From Takakia lepidozioides (taxonomy: Eukaryota > Streptophyta > Takakiopsida > Takakiales > Takakiaceae): a stretch of DNA of 64,000 bases. How positions within the stretch are numbered: the first letter of the stretch is position 1; every line of letters begins with the position of its first letter. The stretch lies in the NCBI GenBank assembly GCA_030704615.1, contig CM060731.1, positions 1,488,001 to 1,552,000 of the forward strand. Direction: 5' to 3'. The translations under genes and the position numbers were made by a program. The notes under the pieces are model-generated. The model did not search any database and was not told where the DNA came from. It was given only the letters and a program-made list of their open reading frames with translations. This document shows, piece by piece, positions 21,509 to 33,883 of this stretch.

Positions 21509-24404
21509 GCTCATGCGCCAGGCTCACGCGGTAGCGTCGTTGCTCTCGAGGTCTCCGCCTCTAGCTCACTGCCCTCAGACCTGCTTGGCTCCCTCTTGGA
21601 GTCCTAAGAACGCTCCCCTCCAAGGCTACGTCCTCCCAAAATCCTAGATTTTATCTACCACTGACGCCTTAGATAATGGCTCATAACCCTTAGAGGGGTA
21701 TAAATTGAATCTAATAGCTAAAGGTAAGAATACCCCCATTTAAGGGAATTTGCAGACGCATTGCCCGCTGGGTAAAATGCCCCCGCCACGTGGCGGGGCG
21801 CAGATCCGCGCGTAACGGTCCAAACCGCGGACCGCTGCGGTTAACACTAGCGTCCACCGGTCCGTCTCAACTTTTGATTATCCAGTGGGTAAAGACCTGC
21901 GCCTTGCTCGCACGCTTCAGGGCCTCACGCCTGAGCCACGCGGCTAATGTACTTGATCTCAGTACGACTGAAGGTCAACGCTGGGGCCCCGCGCCCATAC
22001 CTTGTGGCTGGGCCACAACTGCCTCCACGCTTAAGTAATCGAGTCCCTACTCTCTAGGCTCCTCCCGGGCTGCTCGCGACTTTGGGGCAGCTGTTGTCAA
22101 GCGAAATCACCCCGCCCAAACCCCAATACAAAAAATACAAACCACACCCTCCCCTAGGCCTCCATGGCTTGCTAGTGGGGGGGGGGATTAGCACAGGCCC
22201 TATAATGGCCTTATATCATAGATCCAGTCTACTGGCCTACTTTGCCAGAGCTGGCTATTTTCACAATAGTAATCAAATACAAAGATTCATTCTTCCAACA
22301 ATTTAAATACAAGCCTCTATTGGTTCCCTTACCGTTAGACTATGGGGGTCTTCCCCTTGTCACTTCTAGACATGAAATAATGGGACTCCACAATGCATTC
22401 TCCTCTTTTGAAGAGGTTAAATCAAATTTTCAACTTCAAGCTTTGCTTGGAAAATAAATGAATCACATACACAAATGGTGAAATGGTAAGAAGGGATCAA
22501 CCTTTCTATGCGAGAGTGCTTGGGATGCTCTATCGACTCAAGTAATGGTACCTATGCGGCCTTCACTCGGGCTCTCGTCCATAAGTCCATAACAGCCCCT
22601 CCCATTCGTCCTCAAGTCACTTTCCTCCACATGAACTTGCCCTCTTCCTTCACAAATGAAAATGGCTCAAAGGCCCACAATTGAAATGGCTCAAAGGCTC
22701 AAAAGCTAGGCCACTTGCCTTAGCTTACAAGAATCCTACCTGACTAGGGAGCTTCAAGCTCCACTCCCTAAGATCTAGCCCCTCCTCAAGCCAAAAAACT
22801 AGCAAGCACTACAACAACAAGCAAGAGGAAACTAAGCAAATGAGCTAGATGAAGAATAAGAGAGCCTTGCCCCCTTTTTTATACTGTTGTTGTGCCTATT
22901 AGTTTAAGGGAAAATATTGATTAAACTATTATTTCCTATGAAGATCTATAATATACTATTCTAAATGGATGAAAAGTCTTAGAGGCAAATGAAAGCTGTC
23001 TCTTCATCCATCCAGTTGAATGACCAGTTGGCGCGAGTTGTCATTTCATCCATCCAGCTCCTCAAGGCGAATTCCAGGATTTTTCATCCATCCAAGAAGT
23101 AGAAATGCAAATAATAGGCCTTGTGAGTGCCATTGACTCAATAATTTGGCCCCGCTGCTACTTGGTGACAAACTACAATTATATACCCTCTATCAGCCTG
23201 TAAATTCTCAGTTCCATCGGTGGTAAAACGTTGCACTTCTCGCCATTCGTCGTATTTTCGCTACACACATATTTTGTGGTATATTTGAAATCAAATCCCT
23301 GGTGATGGCTCTGGGGTCTTTGACCCTGCCACTGAGTCATAGGTTGTCCGGAGTCCCCTCCAGTTGTCCTGCACTGCTAACAAGTCCACGCTTCGCCGCT
23401 TGAAGTCATCTTAATCTGTTGTCGTTCCGATGCGGCCAATTGCTTTGTTGCGATATTTCATCGCTATACATGTCGCTTCCACCAATTGCCAAGCTCCTCG
23501 CCGTGTGTTCCTACTGGACTTGAAAGGCGGGAGAAAAGAGAGATCGCAATCTGGGATTGGAACAATCGTCCTGTATTGTTCGAACATGATTAACTCGTCG
23601 TTTCTGGTACCGAATTGGCAATCTAATATGCTGTCGATGCAGCTTCCTACGGTAATCTTGACGCCAAAGTTCCTCTCCATGGTCGTCTCAGACACTGTCT
23701 AATTTCCTAAGTGCTTTACCAACGATTTCCAGATAACTAACAAACTAACCTGTTTTGGCAGTACAATGTCGAAACTGCTTGTCTTATGATAAAAAACGAT
23801 CTGAAAATAAAAGTGTATCAATATATGCATCTACAGCGTACTTCCTCGTCTAGACATCGTACGACGGTAAGTGGAGCCTACTCGAAGTCTGATAATTCTG
23901 TTGGAGGTTGAGGCTTCGGACCCAGAGGGCAACGAAATCATGTTTGAAGGCAGCTTCGAAAATCAGAATGTTCAAATCACTGCGTGGTCCCAAGTTCCAG
24001 GTGTTGGACACTATCGATGGTTGCAGGGACCTATAAATCATTTGAGTCAAGAACGAAGAGCCGAATACTTGGCAAGTACTATTCGTTGGATTTTGGATTT
24101 TCTCCAACTCTAAGCAAGTCCAAGATTTTACCACTCCTCGAGGAACTCAGCGCTAGAGGAGGGGGTGATGTCATGGACATAGCCCAGATGAACTTATCAG
24201 AAGTAAATATCAGAAGTTACCAAATTACCATGTTACCAAAACTTACCATGACTTACCGTGATTTACCATTATTTATCATGTTACCGAGAGTTTACCAAAT
24301 TATCAAAAGTAACTTGGAAATTGCTCAGGAAGCTTCATTTGGAGGAAACTTCTTCATCAAGATACCACTGTTGGACTTGTATGTTCATTTTTTAATACCA
24401 GACT
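21509..24404. other. No gene recognised; probable retroelement debris
   Basis: No family motif was found in any frame. A tract AGAGGAGGGGG followed by TGATGTCATGG near 24.15 kb looks like a polypurine tract next to the start of a long terminal repeat, and 25.0-25.47 kb has LTR-like features (TATATATAGG, end in GACACGTGACA). I could not find the partner repeat. Trinucleotide-like TTACC repeats occur at 24.21-24.30 kb, and CATCCATCCA occurs three times at 22.99-23.10 kb. Confidence 0.35.
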
Positions 24405-25005
24405 GGTCTGGTATGAAAGGTCCCACCATTTTTTCATACTAGGCTGGTATAGGTATATATACAGGTATGAGCAACTTGGGTATGAATATGGTATGAGTAG
24501 TTGTACTTTGGGCTGTATATGAATATGATACTGGTATTGTCCTTTATCTGTAGTGATACTGGGGGGTATGAGCACTGGTATGGTATTTCTACAGCTCACC
24601 ATACATAGAAATAAATGTCATTTAGTACATAGCTAATTTTAATCCAAGCCGTGAAACACTAGGCAAGGCAACCCAAAGTAGTACAAAATAGCAAATGAAG
24701 TCTAAATTGCAACATGGAGCCTTGAATTAACCAAATTGTAGTACAGGGTATAACTAGCTGCACTAACATATACTCATACCTACCTCCATTTGCCATGAAC
24801 TCACCGCAATACTGGTATCGGGACCATGCTATTCCTCCATATACCCAGACTGGTATGGTATGTGTGCGGGGAATCCTAAAGCCATACTCCCGGAGTGCGT
24901 GTATCACATGGGTACACTGGTTCTTTCATACCCGACTGATATGTTCTTCAATATATATATTCATACTTGTATTCCATACCTAGGTTAAACCAGGTATACC
25001 AGTCC
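24405..25005. repeat. Probable non-autonomous transposon with GGTATG / CATACC arrays
   Basis: The left half (24405-24600) carries about eight GGTATG-type motifs; the right half (24770-25005) carries their complement CATACC repeatedly. The ends are rich in CCAGACTGGT / ACCAGTCC. Oppositely oriented subterminal motif arrays are a sign of transposase-binding ends of a DNA transposon. No coding sequence and no clear target duplication were found, so the class is open. Confidence 0.4.
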
Positions 25006-26240
25006 AACACTGCAAAATACCTCATTTGTTTAAGGAAGCTTCTCCATCCAGAAACCTTTGTTTACTCTTGGAAACTTCTCCATCAACAAACCTCCATAGG
25101 AGAAGCTTCTTAGGAAACTTCTTAGTAGCCATTATATATAGGAGGCGAGACTGGACATTCTTCAGTCTCGCCAACACAAGTTCAAGCTACTCTTGTTCCC
25201 AGTCGCAGTACTCCAGTCCAGCTTCCAGTACTCTAGTCCAGTTTCCAGTATTTGATACCCCAATCTAGTTTCCAGCATTCCAGTATTCGAGTCAAGTTCC
25301 AATATCTTGTACTCTTGTCCATTGTTATAAAGATCCTCTTGATTCATGTTTACCCACCATGCATTTGGCCACGCCGACCTTGACTTCTTGTCTAATCTTG
25401 TACCTCTAGTCTGATCTCTTGTTTGTGTTCAATCACGTTCTCGTCCTTGACACTAATATCTGGACACGTGACATATAATGAGGGGTTTGTCTTGAACTTT
25501 TAAATGTATTTAGAAATCAAAACCATGACTATACTTATGGGAGCTCGTTGCCAAGTGTTTTGGTTGGATATGACACATATCAATGTATAATTGGAGGTTG
25601 TTTAGTGATGTTAAAGTGATATTGCTTACTACCTATAGTAGAAGCCTAGTCGTGGACATGTCTTTCTGTAATATGCACTTCTACTGCTATAGTGATTCTA
25701 ACTACTGACTGCAATAATCCACATGACCCACCCAAGCGTAGCAACTACTGGTCATCAGGATGTCACAGCGAATCAAACAAGAAAGAACAAAGTGACAAAA
25801 AATGATTGTGCAAATCAATGCTTTATTCACATGCAACAATCACAGGAAATAACAAAGTCAGAAAGTTCATCACCATGTATTTCAAAACTTGATGACACAA
25901 GTAATTCATCACCCTGTATTTTTTGATCGGATACTTTTGTAAGTAGCACCATGTGCACCGAAAACAGAACCAGCCCTACTTTCTGTTTCATCTCCATCTA
26001 CGAGTATGACTTTCACTTTAAAAGCTTCCTCCATCTCAAATTGACCTACAAAAGTCAAACAAACCAATTGTCATGAGGCTGGAAACACATTGAAAAAATG
26101 CTCTCTGCCCTCTCGTGCCCTCTCTTCCTACTCTCCATTGCTCTGATACGAGGACGTTAATATCAGATTCACATGGGTTGAAGAAGACGGTACCTAGTTT
26201 TGTGAACTCCCAGGTACATCAACATGGTGCAGACTAGGGC
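25006..26240. other. No gene; LTR-like sequence at the left
   Basis: 25.13-25.33 kb holds ATTATATATAGG followed by repeated CCAGT / TCCAG motifs (CAGTCCAGCTTCCAGTACTC-like), compatible with a promoter and R region of a long terminal repeat. The rest is AT-rich with no coding signal. Confidence 0.3.
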
Positions 26241-26244
26241 AGAA

Positions 26245-26870
26245 TTCACCGGCAGATGAACAAAGTGATGGTAATCTCCTGGAACACCAGCAAAGGGGGG
26301 TGCAACAAGACTCTGCAAGCGGTGACACAACACACAAAGGTGAAAGAAGAGACAGCTCTGATAGCGCTAGGGCTAGACATGAGAGCAATTCAAACCCAAG
26401 CACTTCAGCAAATGACAGAAGGAATGTATGGACAGAAGCCACAACGACGGAGATGCAACTACAATTGTTACATACTGTGGCAATTGAATGTGAAGTAAAA
26501 GCAGAGATGTTTTCGCATAATCCAATGGCAAGCAGAGAAGAACAGCAGCGTGACATACTAAATGACGTGCATGCTATGCACTATCTAACTTTTAGTGTCA
26601 TGAATGACTATCTGACGAAGGAAGAAGGAAGGAGGGTTCAAAGGCAAACCAGGAACTCCCTATGGAGTGAAGGAAAATTGCTTTACAAAGGGTTGATGGT
26701 CCCCAACAAGAGAGAAAGGGAAGGAATAGTACAACACGTGCATGAAAAAATGGGACATCTAGGGGTGAGGTGGATACAAAAGGAGATCTGTGCTCGTTTC
26801 TTCTGGCATAATTGTACCAAACAGATTGAACAAACGATAAGAAGTTGTATGAGGTGTTAGGCAGCACAGG
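26245..26870 (+). pseudogene. Ty3/gypsy remnant: integrase zinc-binding (H2C2) domain
   Basis: The open frame from about 26300 is hydrophilic at first, then reads LWSEGKLLYKGLMVPNKRER and HVHEKMGHLGVRWIQKEI, then FFWHNCTKQIEQTIRSCMRC. This is the integrase H2C2 zinc-binding domain (H-x3-H ... C-x2-C) of gypsy-type polyproteins. The Cys pair is followed at once by a stop. No reverse transcriptase lies upstream, so the element is internally deleted. It abuts inverted PPR debris on its right. Confidence 0.65.
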
Positions 26871-26929
26871 TGTCAGGAACTCTATGATCCACCACATGAC
26901 CAAGTTCAAAAGCATACCTTCAAGGACTT

Positions 26930-27910
26930 GTTTTACAGAGTAGCAATGGATACGGCGTAGGTCTCCAAAGCCTCCATACCACGTCCCTGCTGTGCATACC
27001 CTGCAAGCATCACGTTCCATGACACCACATCTCGTTCAGCCATAGTGTTGAAAACTCCCTTCACATCCTTCATGCACCCACATTTGGCATAGATGTCCAC
27101 CAGGGCAGTGTTCAGACTAACATCCAGTACACTTCCGGCTTTGACGATGTCACCATGGACCTCTTTCCCCTTTTCCAGAGCTCCCAGGCTTGCACACACA
27201 TTGCAAACACAAACAACTATGATGCGGTTGGGCTTCACCCCTTCGCGCAGCATTTGCTCATAGGTCTCCAAAGCATTCCTACCAACCCATGCTTGGTCAA
27301 TCCTGCCAACATTATATTCCACGTGATCAAAGATTGTTGAGGGATTCTGTTGAACACTGGGTGAGCATAGATGTACACCAGAGGAATGTTCAGAATGACA
27401 TCTGGTACAATTCCAGCTTTGATAATGTCACAATGAACCTCTTTGACCATTCCCAGGGCTGCTAGGCTCGCATATGCATATTATAAACACAAATGAACAT
27501 GACCTGGTCTGGCTTTATCCCTTCCCACATCATTTGCTCTTAGGTTTCCAAAGCCTTGATCCCATACCCATGCTGCACATACCTTGCAATCATGGCACTC
27601 CAAAACACCAATCTCGTTCAGCCATATTGTTGAACTCTCCCTTCGCATAAGGCTTGCTGCACCTACATTTGGCATACATGTCCACCCGGCCAGTGTTCAG
27701 AATGACATCTGGTACAAATCCAGCTTTTGCTGATGACACCATGGACCTCTTTCCCCATTTCCAGAGCTCCCAAGCTTGCACACGCATTGCAAACACAAAC
27801 AAACGTGATGTGGTTGGGCTTCACCCCTTCGCGCAGCAGTTGCTCATAGGTCTCCAAAGCATTCCTACCACACCCATGCTTGGTAACTCCTGCCAACATT
27901 ATATCCCACA
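26930..27910 (-). pseudogene. PPR pseudogene fragments, about three partial copies
   Basis: On the minus strand, 27322-26933 reads [46 protein letters not shown] and RDVVSWNVMLAGYAQQG, typical of PLS-class PPR proteins. Similar pieces recur at 27235-27450 and 27590-27900 in shifting frames, so parts of one PPR gene were duplicated in a row. There is no start, no E or DYW domain and many frame breaks. They resemble the intact-looking PPR gene at 53.4 kb and the fragment at 35.1 kb. Confidence 0.85.
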
Positions 27911-28480
27911 GAAAGCTGACTTAGAGAATGTCACTACTTTTGCTACCATTTGCTTTCCTGCACTAGCCTACAGTGATGAATGACATACTTGGAAAGTTGG
28001 TTTAAGATCCAGCAAACTTAGGAAGCCTACTACTCTGTGCACAGCCCGAAGGACCAATGGCTGGTTCAAGGACTGATACCAAGATCACCCTGATTATTCA
28101 AACACAAGGCACAAACACCCAACCCGAGCCTCTTGTAAACTATCATCATCAGTTAACAGCCAAAATTTATCCAGCTAAATTCCTCCTGAACCCACGCAGC
28201 AAGCAAAGACCATATAATTTGTCTGCTGCCTTCCTTTGAGATGCCTCTGCATTTAAGCACGAACCTCATACTTAAAAGGAGGGAAAGGAAATCAACACAT
28301 TTCTCCTGTTTCTAATTTGTTGCCTGCAGGTATGGTTATATATTATTGAGATACTGAATAGCAATAAACAACCAAATCTCATCCTCTTGTAATGTGGCCT
28401 ACTTGTAAATAGTTCCAAAATAAGCTCTAGGATGAATTAAACAACAACATGCACTATGAAGAGAAGGAAAGAGTTCTCAC

Positions 28481-30061
28481 CTTGTCCTTGCTGCCAAGCC
28501 CATACTTTGAGACCAGACCTTCCAAGTACTTGATATGCTGAGCCCACACAGCCAAAAACATTTCAAGATATCTAATGAAATTAGGTTCCCAGTCCCCTTC
28601 ACATGATGCATTGTGCACCTAATTCCCTCAATGGAATCAACTCCATCAGGAGTCAAATCTCATTGTCAGACATGGTCCCTAAGATTTACAGGTACAATAC
28701 CTTTGTGTCAACAAGCTTTCAGCAAATAGCCATGTGGTGGTGGGTAGGACTGCTGGAGGTCAGTGACTGGCCTCTAGCAACCCAGCTTCAAGTGATCCAT
28801 AAAATCTGTAACCTACTAACTGAGTACATGGATTGCTGGTCCTAGAAGAACTAAGGGTCTGTTGGTGATATATGTGTGAACAAATGGGAATTAGAACTCA
28901 CCCAATAACATAAATAGGGTGCCCTTTCCTAGGCTGACATGTCCTATGCCCTCTGGATAAGGGGTCCATGCATTATAAATCTGAAAAGATAAACACCTAA
29001 GCTGTCCTTCTTCTTCTCTTCCTACATGTTGCAGGAAAATTTCAGGTCAATAGTTTGGCAGCATACTAAGCAATCACTGAACAAAATGCACTATATATGA
29101 ACTCTACTTGCCATGTATTCTATTACTCTGTCATGGCCTTACGTCAATTAGCTTCTGAATTTATGCGAGAGTAAGAGTGGAGTGCTTCATGGATACGACG
29201 GGATCTGGTTGACAAATTGTGACACCATCAGGCCATGGAAGTGTAACAACATTACTGAGGGCAAGAGGCTACAGTTCCATCCAGCACCCCATCAAAGTAA
29301 GCATTGGCAAGCATTAGCTAGGAATGCACCTTCGCCAATGTGCAGATTACTAACCATGCAAAATCCCAAAATTTCAACACAACACACAGAAGAACAACGT
29401 TCATGAAGGAAATCAGGTTATAATGGTGGACCAAACTAGAGGATGAGCACTTTCGTTGGGAAAAGGAACCAGAAAAGTTAGGTTGGGAAATCACCACATC
29501 GTCAAGTTTTTGAAAGCTTGTCACAAGGTCACTTCAGTTGTGCTTTGCACCTGTGTCACCAGCAAGTTGCACCAATGAGAGATACACAATGCACGACTAA
29601 TCAACCGGAACTCTATACAGGCAGCCTGATCGAGCCGCTCAAACAGCCAGGAACTCTCCAGGCGACCCTTGGTTCTGACATATTGCAGATCACCAGCAAA
29701 AATCTGTGCAGAATTTCCTTCCCATACGTCAAGTTGTCTCACGTTGATCTTGCAACCTAGTTGGAAGATCTAACAATGTTGAGGTGTCTTCAAGCACGAA
29801 CCTTTGCTGAAATTGCTATGTCGTCATTTGACTGCTTCGCATACAATATCACAATACGGAGTGCCTTGTCTGTGATGATCACTAGATCAAGAATGTTCAA
29901 AATTTCAGGACAAGACTATCTAGCTCCGGAAATATATGAAGGGCACTATAAACACAAGGCTTACCTACATTAGGCAGAGCGTATTTCTCTGCCATGGCCT
30001 TCAGCCAGTCAAGTGCCTCTTTTTTCAAGCTTAGAGAGGCTCCCGTCTTCTCGCCCTCCAT
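28481..30061 (-). CDS. Unrecognised small gene, partial model (three or more exons)
   Basis: Exon 1 (30061-29965) starts with an ATG and reads MEGEKTGASLSLKKEALDWL, ending AMAEKYALPNV at a G|GTAAGC donor. Exon 2 (29869-29802) continues in frame: DKALRIVILYAKQSNDDIA. A later exon (28621-28481) fits the same phase: GDWEPNFIRYLEMFLAVWA, then YLEGLVSKYGLGSKDK before GTGAGA. ALDWLKAMAEKYALPNVDKA and KYLEGLVSKYGLGSKDKV look like two copies of one helical motif of about 35 residues. I do not recognise the family, and the 3' end was not located. A hAT element lies 80 bp upstream of the ATG. Confidence 0.4.
28622..29801. other. Presumed intron of the unrecognised gene
   Basis: No independent gene seen. 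A minus-strand stretch at 29640-29730 (IFAGDLQYVRTKGRL) sits after a CACAG acceptor in the right phase and could be an additional exon. Its coding status is uncertain. Confidence 0.3.
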
Positions 30062-30141
30062 TTTAAACAAGCCTTAAGCAATATCCAGAGAAGAAAACAA
30101 TTAGATCTTTCGATAACTCAATTCAAAGCATATCAATACGG

Positions 30142-32581
30142 CCCAGTCACCGTGAACGTCCCAAGTGACTTAGGAGAACGTCGTTTCTGACGTTCCTGGT
30201 GTAGTAAAAAAAAAAAAGTTCGTAAGGAAAACGTTTAGGGGTGGATGATAAAATTTTCATCCAAATTTGAATGGATTTAAAATCGGGCAACAAACCCTAG
30301 AGCCCTGCTAGAGCACATTCTTTCGAAATCAGGCATCAGCCTGCGACCGGGCCTGCGACGAGAGAGAGCGCGGTGCGGGAGGCAGATTCATGCTGGTGGG
30401 TGAGGAAAAACACAAGCGAGGTAGCTGTTGAGTGGCGTGGAATCATTATTGGGTGGTAGCAAGCAACATTCAGCTCAGTTCCACTTGTCAGGAAAGCATG
30501 TCTTCTCTAAACACCTGCACTAGTTCGGTCAGCAATGCATCCTCTTTTAGGAAGAGAGCACCAAAATTTCCTCCAAGCCCTGCACTTGAATGGTCATTGG
30601 TTGACTGTATCAATGCTCCAGTCCAGCATGGAAATGCTGGAAGTCAAGTGCAAACATTGTGGAAAAGAATTCAAGGCAGGGTCTGTTGGTCGTGTTAGAG
30701 AGCATTATTTTGGAGGAGGGAACATTGAGGTGTGCATCAGTGTCAGTGAGGAGAATTTAGCACCTGTGAGGGTAGTTGTGGACAAAATGAACCTAGAGAG
30801 AGCAACTACCAAGAGAAAACCAGAGGAGAGAGCCTCCCTGTCAAATAAGAAATCACTGAGTGCTTCACAACCTACATTGGCTGCATCTTGGCAAGCTGCA
30901 AAGATGCGAAAACAAGATGTAGACCAAGCTGTTGCACGTTTCTATTACTTATGTGGGGTTCAACTATGCAAGGACCCCATATTTTCAGAGTATGATATCA
31001 GCCATTTCGAACTATGGGGCAGGTTATAAAGCACCTGGTTCAGAGCAGTTGCGCACCACTTTGTTGTAGGATGTCAAAAAAGAGTTGAACAAAGACTTGC
31101 AGCCTATCATAGAGTCTTGGAACAAAACCGGATGCACATTGACTTGTGATGGGTGGTCTAATACCACCAATAGACCTCTACTTAATGCACTGTGTGTATC
31201 ACCCAAAGGAGAGTTTCTCAAGAAGGCTATTGATACGAGTGGACAAGAAAAAACAAGTGAGTACATCTCACAACAAATGATAGATGTCATGGAGGAGATT
31301 AGGTCTCAAAATGTTGTTCAGGTTGTCACAAACAATGCAGTTATCTGCAAGAGAGCCGGGAGACTCATAGAAGAGAAGTACCCTCACGTTACATTTTCAG
31401 GATGTACTGCACATTGCCTTGATTTGTGTCTCGAGGACATTGGCAACTTAGAGTGGGTTTCCTCATTTGTCAAAGAAGGAAAGTCTGTGGTGAAGTTTAT
31501 CACAAATCATCACTGCAGTCAAGCTTTTTTTCGGGAGTATTCTTTGAGAGACAAAGGACTGGAGCTCCTCAAACCGGGAGATACACTATTTGGGACATCT
31601 TTCATCATGCTTGAACGATTGTTGAAGGTGAAAACACCACTTCAACAAATGATTGTTAGCAGGGAATGGCACAATTGGGACCAGCCACGCAGCTCGAAGG
31701 GGGAAACAACTGTTGATAACCTACTGGCTCCTAGATTTTGGAAGAACTTGGAGCTCATTGTTGAGATTTCAGAGCCCATCTTCACCTTGTTGCGCATGGT
31801 TGATTCTAACATGCCAACAATGGGAAAATTTTATGAGAAAATGGATCAGCTCATTGAAAAAGTGCATAGCTTATCAGGGCTGTCAACAGAGAAGAAGAAA
31901 CAAGTTGTGGACATTTTGCAGGACAGATGGTTATTTATCCACAGTCCACTGCATTGTGCTGGATTTGTTTTAGACCCCGAATGGAGAGGAAAGGGTCAAG
32001 TGGGAGACAAGGAGGTTATGAAAGGGTTTCGTATAATCCGGGACAAATTCTATCCTGATGTTCAAAGTCAGGTTCTAGTGGAGAAGCAACTATCTACATT
32101 TCGTAACATGGAAGGATTGTTTTCTGATCCCGTTGCATCATTGGTGGCCAAAGAAGTTGCAGGTCATATTTGGTGGGAGTCTTATGGGGCTAAAACTCCA
32201 GAGCTTCAGAAGATTGCTATTAGAGTTCTTGCTCAAATTACTTCAGCATCTTCATGTGAAAGAAACTGGAGTACATTTGACTTACATTCATTCTAAAAAG
32301 CGCAATCTTTTGACTTCTTCTAAAGCAGCTGATCTTACATATGTTTTTGACCCTGACTATAAAGAGGAGTTTCTAGACTGGTCAGAGAGTGAGGATAGCG
32401 AGGAAGAGATTTGAGCTATGTATGTAGCATTATGTGTGCTCATACTATGATGAATAAAATTCGTTCGTTGCTCATGCCGTTTTCTGTTACGTTTTCCAAT
32501 TTCCTATTTTTTGAGAACTCCCGTTTTTTACATTTTCAAGAATTGCTTTTGTGAACTTGTTTTCCGTTCGCGGTGACTGGG
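30142..32581 (+). mobile_element. hAT transposon with intact termini and 8-bp target duplication
   Basis: A 2440-bp element. Left terminal repeat 30142-30158 (CCCAGTCACCGTGAACG), right terminal repeat 32565-32581, its complement with one mismatch. It is flanked by a perfect 8-bp target duplication CAATACGG at 30134-30141 and 32582-32589. The 8-bp duplication and the BED/DUF659/dimerisation transposase inside are diagnostic of hAT. The target duplication being perfect implies fairly recent insertion, although the transposase itself is mutated. Confidence 0.95.
30535..32414 (+). pseudogene. hAT transposase (BED finger, DUF659, hAT dimerisation domain), mutated
   Basis: 30535-31029 has a BED zinc finger (VKCKHCGKEFKAG, RVREHYF). 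31070-32290 has the transposase core: GCTLTCDGWSN with the first catalytic Asp, then VVQVVTNNAVICKRAG, where hAT enzymes normally have DNA, so the second catalytic Asp is Asn here. It ends with the dimerisation region ASSCERNWSTFD. Lesions: a frameshift near 31.0 kb, a TAG at about 31068 and a one-base insertion near 32286, after which HSKKRNLLTSS continues in another frame to 32414. The element could move only with another copy's transposase. Confidence 0.9.
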
Positions 32582-32589
32582 CAATACGG

Positions 32590-33382
32590 ATTGAGTTCCT
32601 TATCAACAATTGAATCATACCATGACTCAGTTCATCTATCTGAAAGAAGCAATGCGGATTTCCCGGATTGCCAGGGATCAGCGTCCACACCTTCCATCTT
32701 GATGCACTTAAGCAAGGGACAGACATACGTACCTGAATATGCTGAAATGCCTCATTGGCTTAAAGTATGTAGAGCCTCTGTCAGTCAGCCTGCCGCAAAG
32801 CATCTTCACATGCCCAGAAGTGCCAGAAGAGGCATTGTGGACTCCCTCTCTTGATCCTCTTTCAGAAGTTGTGGTCATGGTTGAGGTGCCTGGTTTTATG
32901 AATTGTGCCGCTGCAGCTGCAGCCTTTAGTTGACCATCTACCCATGCAGGTTTCTTGTAGCTATTGATCCATAATCTGGTACAATTCCAGCTTTGGTGGT
33001 GCAACCATGCACCTCTTTGCCATTTTCCAAGAGTGGTTGTGTCTGCGATGCCTTGGACAGAGGTAGTGGGCATGGCAATGGTGAGGCTGACAAATGATCC
33101 AAGGTCTAGCTAGTGGGGCTTCAATGCCATGGATACTCAACTGAAGATCATGGATTGCAGGAAGGCGACTAATGATGGGGCTACTTTTGCACCCGGCTTC
33201 TTGATCTATCGATTTTAGATGCTGGGACTTGTATGATTGAAGACCAAGCGATGATCTTATTGAGATGGATGTTTGTCGGCCATCCGGTGTTAGAGGGACC
33301 TAATCACCAACTAGGGGGGCGATTGTGGCATAGCTTTCTAGGATTGTATGCTTAGAATGTGTGGTGGACAGCGATGTATGTT
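32590..33382. other. No gene; inverted partial R1 repeat fused to PPR sequence
   Basis: On the minus strand, 33040-32925 reads a PPR-like piece (GKEVHG, AGIVPD) that passes directly into R1 repeat sequence (CTACAAGAAACCTGCATGGG). The remainder shows no coding signal. Confidence 0.5.
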
Positions 33383-33651
33383 CACTACAACAGATCGCGG
33401 TATATCTGACTGTCGAGCCGTAGTAGTCATGGTTTTCCTGACTTTGACCATGACTTCCTTGTATTTTTGGACCAAATGGGGCTTCACGTAGTCGTTGAAA
33501 TGACTACTTGATTACGTAGTCTTCTGGGCGACTACTTTGGTAGACATCGTCATGACTATATGGCTCCGCACTAGACAGAAGGGTGGTCAACGATGGTTGA
33601 CCAGCGCGAGCTTGCCACATAATAGTCGTGGGAATGACTTCTAGTGCAAGC
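33383..33651. mobile_element. Short CACTA-like non-autonomous element (possible)
   Basis: Starts CACTACAACAG and ends ATGACTTCTAGTG, whose complement begins CACTAGAAG. Inside are repeated GTAGTC / GACTAC motifs in both orientations, as in CACTA subterminal regions. The 3-bp flanks (GTT and CAA) do not match as a target duplication, so the ends may belong to a rearranged copy. Confidence 0.4.
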
Positions 33652-33883
33652 TTGGTAACCAAAAAGTTAAAAAAAATTAAAAAATTGCTTATAGGGTTGC
33701 CCATTAGAGGGCTGGGACTTGGCCTCTTTTTGGGTTTTTTTTTTCTACTGCGCGTTTGTAGTATCGAGCCGAGAGATGAGAGATGGAACACGATGATCAC
33801 AAGAAATGCAGAGGCGTGGGATGGAGGCTTTGCAGACCTAGGAAGGGGTGAAGCGCAACCTCCACCGCAACCGCAAATGTGGG

